Positions 42,252-45,083 of a stretch of 45,083 nucleotides of DNA are shown here, piece after piece. The stretch comes from Bacillota bacterium (GTDB taxonomy: Bacteria > Bacillota > Clostridia > DSM-8532). The position numbers and the translations under genes were made by a program. The notes beneath the pieces are model-generated. The model had not been told where the DNA came from, ran no database searches, and saw only the letters and a program-made list of their open reading frames with translations. The number at the start of each line of letters is the position of its first letter. Position 1 is the first letter of the stretch. The stretch spans positions 1 to 45,083 of the forward strand of contig JAEXRM010000217.1 of assembly GCA_023440865.1 (NCBI GenBank), read 5' to 3'.

Positions 42252-43256
42252 ATGTCATATTGCATCGGCGTGGATGCCGGCGGAACGGCGACGACCGCCG
42301 CATTCTTCGATTGGGAGACCGGACGCCTTCTGGGAAAGGGCCGTTCCGGCTTCGGCAACCCGCTCAACGGGTATGACGTGGCCATGGCCCATATTGCCGA
42401 GGCGGTCGCGGCGGCGGCATCGGCCAGCTCCGCTGCGACATGCCCGGGATCAGGCGCTCCGGCTGCATCCGCGGCAAGTGCCGGCCTGCTGCCCGCCGGC
42501 TGCCGCCACCTGTTCGCCGGCATCGCGGGCGCATCGGCCAGCGGGCTGAAGGATCGGCTGGCACAGGATCTTGCGGCCTGTTTCGGTTGTCCGGCAACGG
42601 TCGACACCGATGCGCGGCTGGCGCTTGAAGGCGCGCTCAAGGGCGGCGACGGCATTCTGCTCATCGCGGGCACCGGATCGGTCGCCCAGGGTCGCCACGG
42701 CGACCAAATGGAGATGGCGGGAGGTTGGGGCAACCTGGTGGGAGACGAGGGCAGCGGGTATGACCTGGTCCGCCGCGCCGTCCGGCTCATGACACGGGAC
42801 GCGGACGAGGGACGCCCGGAGCGCCCCGTTTCCCGGGCGGTCCGCGAGTACTTCGCCGCCGCAGGCGCCCGGGAGGTCATCGGTTTCCTGCACGGACACA
42901 ATAAGGCGGAAATCGCCGCCGCCTCGCCGGTCATCGAACGGGCCGCGCTCGACGGCGATCCGGATGCCGCCCGCTTCCTTGAAGAAATGGGAGACGAGCT
43001 GGCCCGACTCGTGATCGTGCTTGCACGACGGCTGGACTTGCCCATGGGATTTCCACTGGCACTGCAGGGCTCCATCGTCCGCAAGGTGGCACCGGTGCGC
43101 GCGCGCATGCTGGCGACGGTGGCGCAGGCCGGCGTGACGTGCCGTCTGCTGCCGCCGGAGGAGGAACTCACACGCGGGGCCTGGTATCACGCAAGGATGC
43201 ATGCCGGTCTGCCCGTGACGGGTTCGGACCACACCCCCCTGGAGGCGGAGCCATGA
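42252..43256 (+). CDS. BadF/BadG/BcrA/BcrD-family amino-sugar kinase (MurK/NagK-like)
   Basis: A 334-residue ASKHA-fold kinase. ATP-binding motifs GVDAGGTATTAAFFD (phosphate 1) and LLIAGTGSVAQGR (phosphate 2) are present; GGWGNLVGDEGSGYD is the family segment for sugar binding. An Ala/Ser-rich insert (about 55-85) separates the N-terminal strands. Clostridium acetobutylicum MurK, of this family and linked to murQ, phosphorylates MurNAc and GlcNAc, so that activity is the best guess. The start ATG has GGGAGGA 4 nt upstream; it lies 40 nt after murQ. Confidence 0.88.
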   Translation: MSYCIGVDAGGTATTAAFFDWETGRLLGKGRSGFGNPLNGYDVAMAHIAEAVAAAASASSAATCPGSGAPAASAASAGLLPAGCRHLFAGIAGASASGLKDRLAQDLAACFGCPATVDTDARLALEGALKGGDGILLIAGTGSVAQGRHGDQMEMAGGWGNLVGDEGSGYDLVRRAVRLMTRDADEGRPERPVSRAVREYFAAAGAREVIGFLHGHNKAEIAAASPVIERAALDGDPDAARFLEEMGDELARLVIVLARRLDLPMGFPLALQGSIVRKVAPVRARMLATVAQAGVTCRLLPPEEELTRGAWYHARMHAGLPVTGSDHTPLEAEP

Positions 43257-43978
43257 CAAGAAACGGCGGTCCGGCAAACATGCCCGTTTACCTGCAGATC
43301 CGTGAGCAGATCTACTGGCGCATTGTCAGCGGGCAATACCGTCCCGGCGACAAGCTGCCGTCCGAGGAGGCACTCGCCCGGGCGCACGGCGTCAGCCGCA
43401 TGACTGTCACCAAGGCGCTTCAGGAGCTTGTCGACCGGGAGTATCTGCGTCGTGTGCAGGGCGGCGGCACGTATGTGGGAAAACCGACGATCGAGGGAAA
43501 CAGGAACGGCATCCGGGGCTTGACCCGCACCATGACCGACCGTGGCTACCGGCTTCAGACAAGGGTGCTTGAACAGACGGTGTGCCATCCGCCGCGGCCG
43601 GTGGCCGATGCGCTGGGCATGCCGCTGGGCAGGAAGGTGCTGCACCTGAAGAGGTTGCGGATTGTGAACGGATCTCCGGTCGTGCTGCAGGACACATGGG
43701 TCGATCAGAGTGTCTGTCCGGAGCCCCTGGATACGGACTTCACCCGGTGCTCGCTGTACGACCGGATCCGGGAACATACCGGCATGGACATGCATCAAGC
43801 CCGGGACCGCATGGAAGCCGTTGCGGCGGATGAGGCCGCTTCCGGGCTGCTCGGCGTGGACGCCGGTTTCCCGCTGCTTCTGGTTCGCCGCGTGGCCAGC
43901 CTGTCGCCAGGACGACCGGTCGAGTATGCCGAAAGCCTGTACCGGAGCGACCAGTACGTCATGGAAATCACGTATTGA
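43253..43978 (+). CDS. GntR family (HutC subfamily) transcriptional regulator
   Basis: A 241-residue regulator. The winged HTH lies at about 10-75 (PVYLQIREQIYWRIVSGQY, then GVSRMTVTKALQELV), followed by a UTRA ligand domain (about 95-235). UTRA proteins such as NagR bind amino-sugar phosphates. The ATG overlaps the kinase stop by 4 nt and has GGAGG 7 nt upstream. It probably represses its own operon through the repeat at 41262-41277. Confidence 0.92.
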   Translation: MTRNGGPANMPVYLQIREQIYWRIVSGQYRPGDKLPSEEALARAHGVSRMTVTKALQELVDREYLRRVQGGGTYVGKPTIEGNRNGIRGLTRTMTDRGYRLQTRVLEQTVCHPPRPVADALGMPLGRKVLHLKRLRIVNGSPVVLQDTWVDQSVCPEPLDTDFTRCSLYDRIREHTGMDMHQARDRMEAVAADEAASGLLGVDAGFPLLLVRRVASLSPGRPVEYAESLYRSDQYVMEITY

Positions 43979-44044
43979 CAAACGCTTGCATAAAATGGCT
44001 GTCATTGGCTCATCACCGCCGTCAACGCCCTGGCGGCGGACCGA

Positions 44045-44308
44045 TCAGCCTTCCAGCGCCCGCTCGAGCACCTGCCGCACGATTTCCCGCGTGGCGGCGC
44101 CTTCGTGCACCTTGACGCCATCGACGTACCAGGTGGGCACGAGGTAGTAATCGTGCGCCTTGGCGATGGCATACTCCTCGGATTCGTCGATGATCTCCAG
44201 CGGAATCTTCCGGTATGCGTCATTGCTCCGCAGCCACTCGTCCTGCCATTGCAGGGCGCTGCGGCAATAGGGGCATCCCCTGAGTATGAACATGCGGATC
44301 GGCTTCAC
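44045..44308 (-). CDS. Glutaredoxin/thioredoxin-like protein with CPYC site
   Basis: An 87-residue thioredoxin-fold protein with the redox motif CPYC near the N-terminus (FILRGCPYCRSA) and a cis-proline segment YLVPTWYVDG. The start is read as GTG at 44306-44308 (MKPIRMFIL), because GGGAGA is 8 nt upstream; an ATG at 44293 would lack a site. It lies 32 nt after thymidine kinase on the same strand. Its substrate is unknown; glutaredoxin-type reduction of disulfides is likely. Confidence 0.85.
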   Translation of the reverse strand: MKPIRMFILRGCPYCRSALQWQDEWLRSNDAYRKIPLEIIDESEEYAIAKAHDYYLVPTWYVDGVKVHEGAATREIVRQVLERALEG

Positions 44309-44340
44309 GCGGTTCTCTCCCTTCGCTGCTCCATTCCGGT

Positions 44341-44940
44341 TCAATCCGGCTCCACCGGGCACGCCCAGCCGGTTTCCCCGGTGGTCCAGTGATGGCGGCA
44401 CAGGCTGATGTATCGCTCGTTGCCGCCCAAAACGATCTGTTCCCCCTCCTTGATCACCCGGCCGTCGAGGAGCCTCGCGTTCATGATGGCCTTGCGGCCG
44501 CACCAGCAGATGGTCTTGACTTCCTCGACCGTGTCCGCGAACGCGAGCAGCGTCTGGCTGCCCTCGAACAGGTTCCCCATGAAATCGGCACGCAGGCCGT
44601 AACAGATGACGGGTATCTTCCACTCGTCCACAACCTTGACCAGCTCGAGCACCTGTTCCCGCGACAGGAACTGCGCCTCGTCGACGATGAGGCAATGCAG
44701 GGGCTGCTGGGCCATGTGTTCCGTCAGCATCTTCAGGACGGATCCGTTCCGTTCGACGAGCAGGCACGGCGATGACAAACCCGCCCTGGATTTCACGACC
44801 CCGGCACCGTCGCGGATGTCGAGCGCCGGCTTCATCAGCAGCACGCGCTGCTGGCGCTCCTCGTAATTGAACTTGACCATCAGGGCGTTGGCGGTCTTGG
44901 AGCTGTTCATGGCCCCATATCGGAAGTACAGCTTCGCCAT
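44341..44940 (-). CDS. tdk: Thymidine kinase (class II)
   Basis: A 199-residue salvage enzyme phosphorylating thymidine. Walker A-type FRYGAMNSSKTANALM (GxMxSxKT form, with Ser where Gly is usual), Walker B LIVDEAQFL, the lasso region and zinc cysteines in CWCGRKA and C-x2-HW near the end are visible. The start ATG has GGGAGA about 7 nt upstream. A -10 box TATAAT lies upstream at 44997-45002. Confidence 0.94.
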   Translation of the reverse strand: MAKLYFRYGAMNSSKTANALMVKFNYEERQQRVLLMKPALDIRDGAGVVKSRAGLSSPCLLVERNGSVLKMLTEHMAQQPLHCLIVDEAQFLSREQVLELVKVVDEWKIPVICYGLRADFMGNLFEGSQTLLAFADTVEEVKTICWCGRKAIMNARLLDGRVIKEGEQIVLGGNERYISLCRHHWTTGETGWACPVEPD

Positions 44941-44996
44941 CGGCGCATCTCCCTTGGCAGGCGGATTGGGCGCATCCGGCAGGAGTGCGCATGTTC

Positions 44997-45002
44997 ATTA
45001 TA
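44997..45002 (-). promoter_or_regulatory. Likely tdk -10 box
   Basis: Perfect TATAAT on the minus strand about 57 nt before the tdk start. No good -35 box is seen at 16-18 nt. Confidence 0.5.
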
Positions 45003-45083
45003 CAACGGTTGCCCCCGCTTCATCCATTGCACTTTTCCGGTCTTTTGTATGCAGAATGCCCTCCGCGTGGTATCATGATGGAC

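Noticed and set aside
1..45083. CRISPR arrays, insertion sequences, prophage or defence genes
   Set aside because: No regularly spaced repeats, transposase motifs or phage-like genes were seen; the gene content is core metabolism, chemotaxis and repair.

Overview
The window is a GC-rich (roughly 60 percent or more by eye) bacterial chromosome segment with about 36 protein genes, one tRNA and several RNA-based switches. It looks like a motile, anaerobic, high-GC member of the Clostridia/Firmicutes. The evidence is strong GGAGG-type ribosome binding sites, an IspH-S1 fusion, Clostridium-type NifU/NifS, a tryptophan T-box, a tandem glycine riboswitch, a two-subunit glycine decarboxylase (GcvPA/GcvPB), two-subunit oxygen-labile L-serine dehydratase and an H-NOX chemoreceptor. 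I cannot name a genus.

Left part (1-26619, almost all minus strand, read right to left). ruvB is cut by the left edge. Then come an H-NOX chemoreceptor, ruvA, a 56-residue coiled-coil gene coupled to ruvA, and cheR. A transcription unit with visible ends (promoter about 8032-8060, terminator 4024-4056) carries a HutP-like gene, cmk, an acyltransferase and ispH-S1. Next are an HI0933-type flavoprotein overlapping an RpiR regulator, an AI-2E/YtvI-type membrane protein, nifU and nifS. A full tryptophan operon trpE-G-D-C-S-F-B-A follows, with the tRNA ligase gene trpS inside it, driven by a promoter with an operator-like inverted repeat and a tRNA-Trp T-box. Upstream of it are mscL and a chemotaxis cluster (response regulator, cheW, cheA, cheY).

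Middle (26896-31818, plus strand). A tRNA-Pro(GGG) gene has a clear promoter and terminator. It is followed by a large GH9 glycoside hydrolase without a signal peptide and a GH4 alpha-galactosidase-type enzyme, closed by a bidirectional terminator.

Right part. An eight-gene minus-strand operon gcvT-gcvH-gcvPA-gcvPB-tdh-kbl-sdaAB-sdaAA lies behind a tandem glycine riboswitch and terminator. It encodes threonine to glycine conversion, glycine cleavage and serine to pyruvate conversion. Facing away from it is a plus-strand murQ - BadF-type amino-sugar kinase - GntR operon with an operator-like repeat just after its -10 box, which suggests MurNAc-6-phosphate recycling. The window ends with a minus-strand glutaredoxin-like gene and thymidine kinase.

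The points most worth follow-up are the H-NOX receptor that keeps the complete oxygen-binding distal pocket, the glycine riboswitch placed over a combined threonine/glycine/serine catabolic operon, the T-box trp operon containing trpS, the HutP-like protein behind a structured leader at the head of the ispH-S1 operon, and the cytosolic GH9/GH4 pair.
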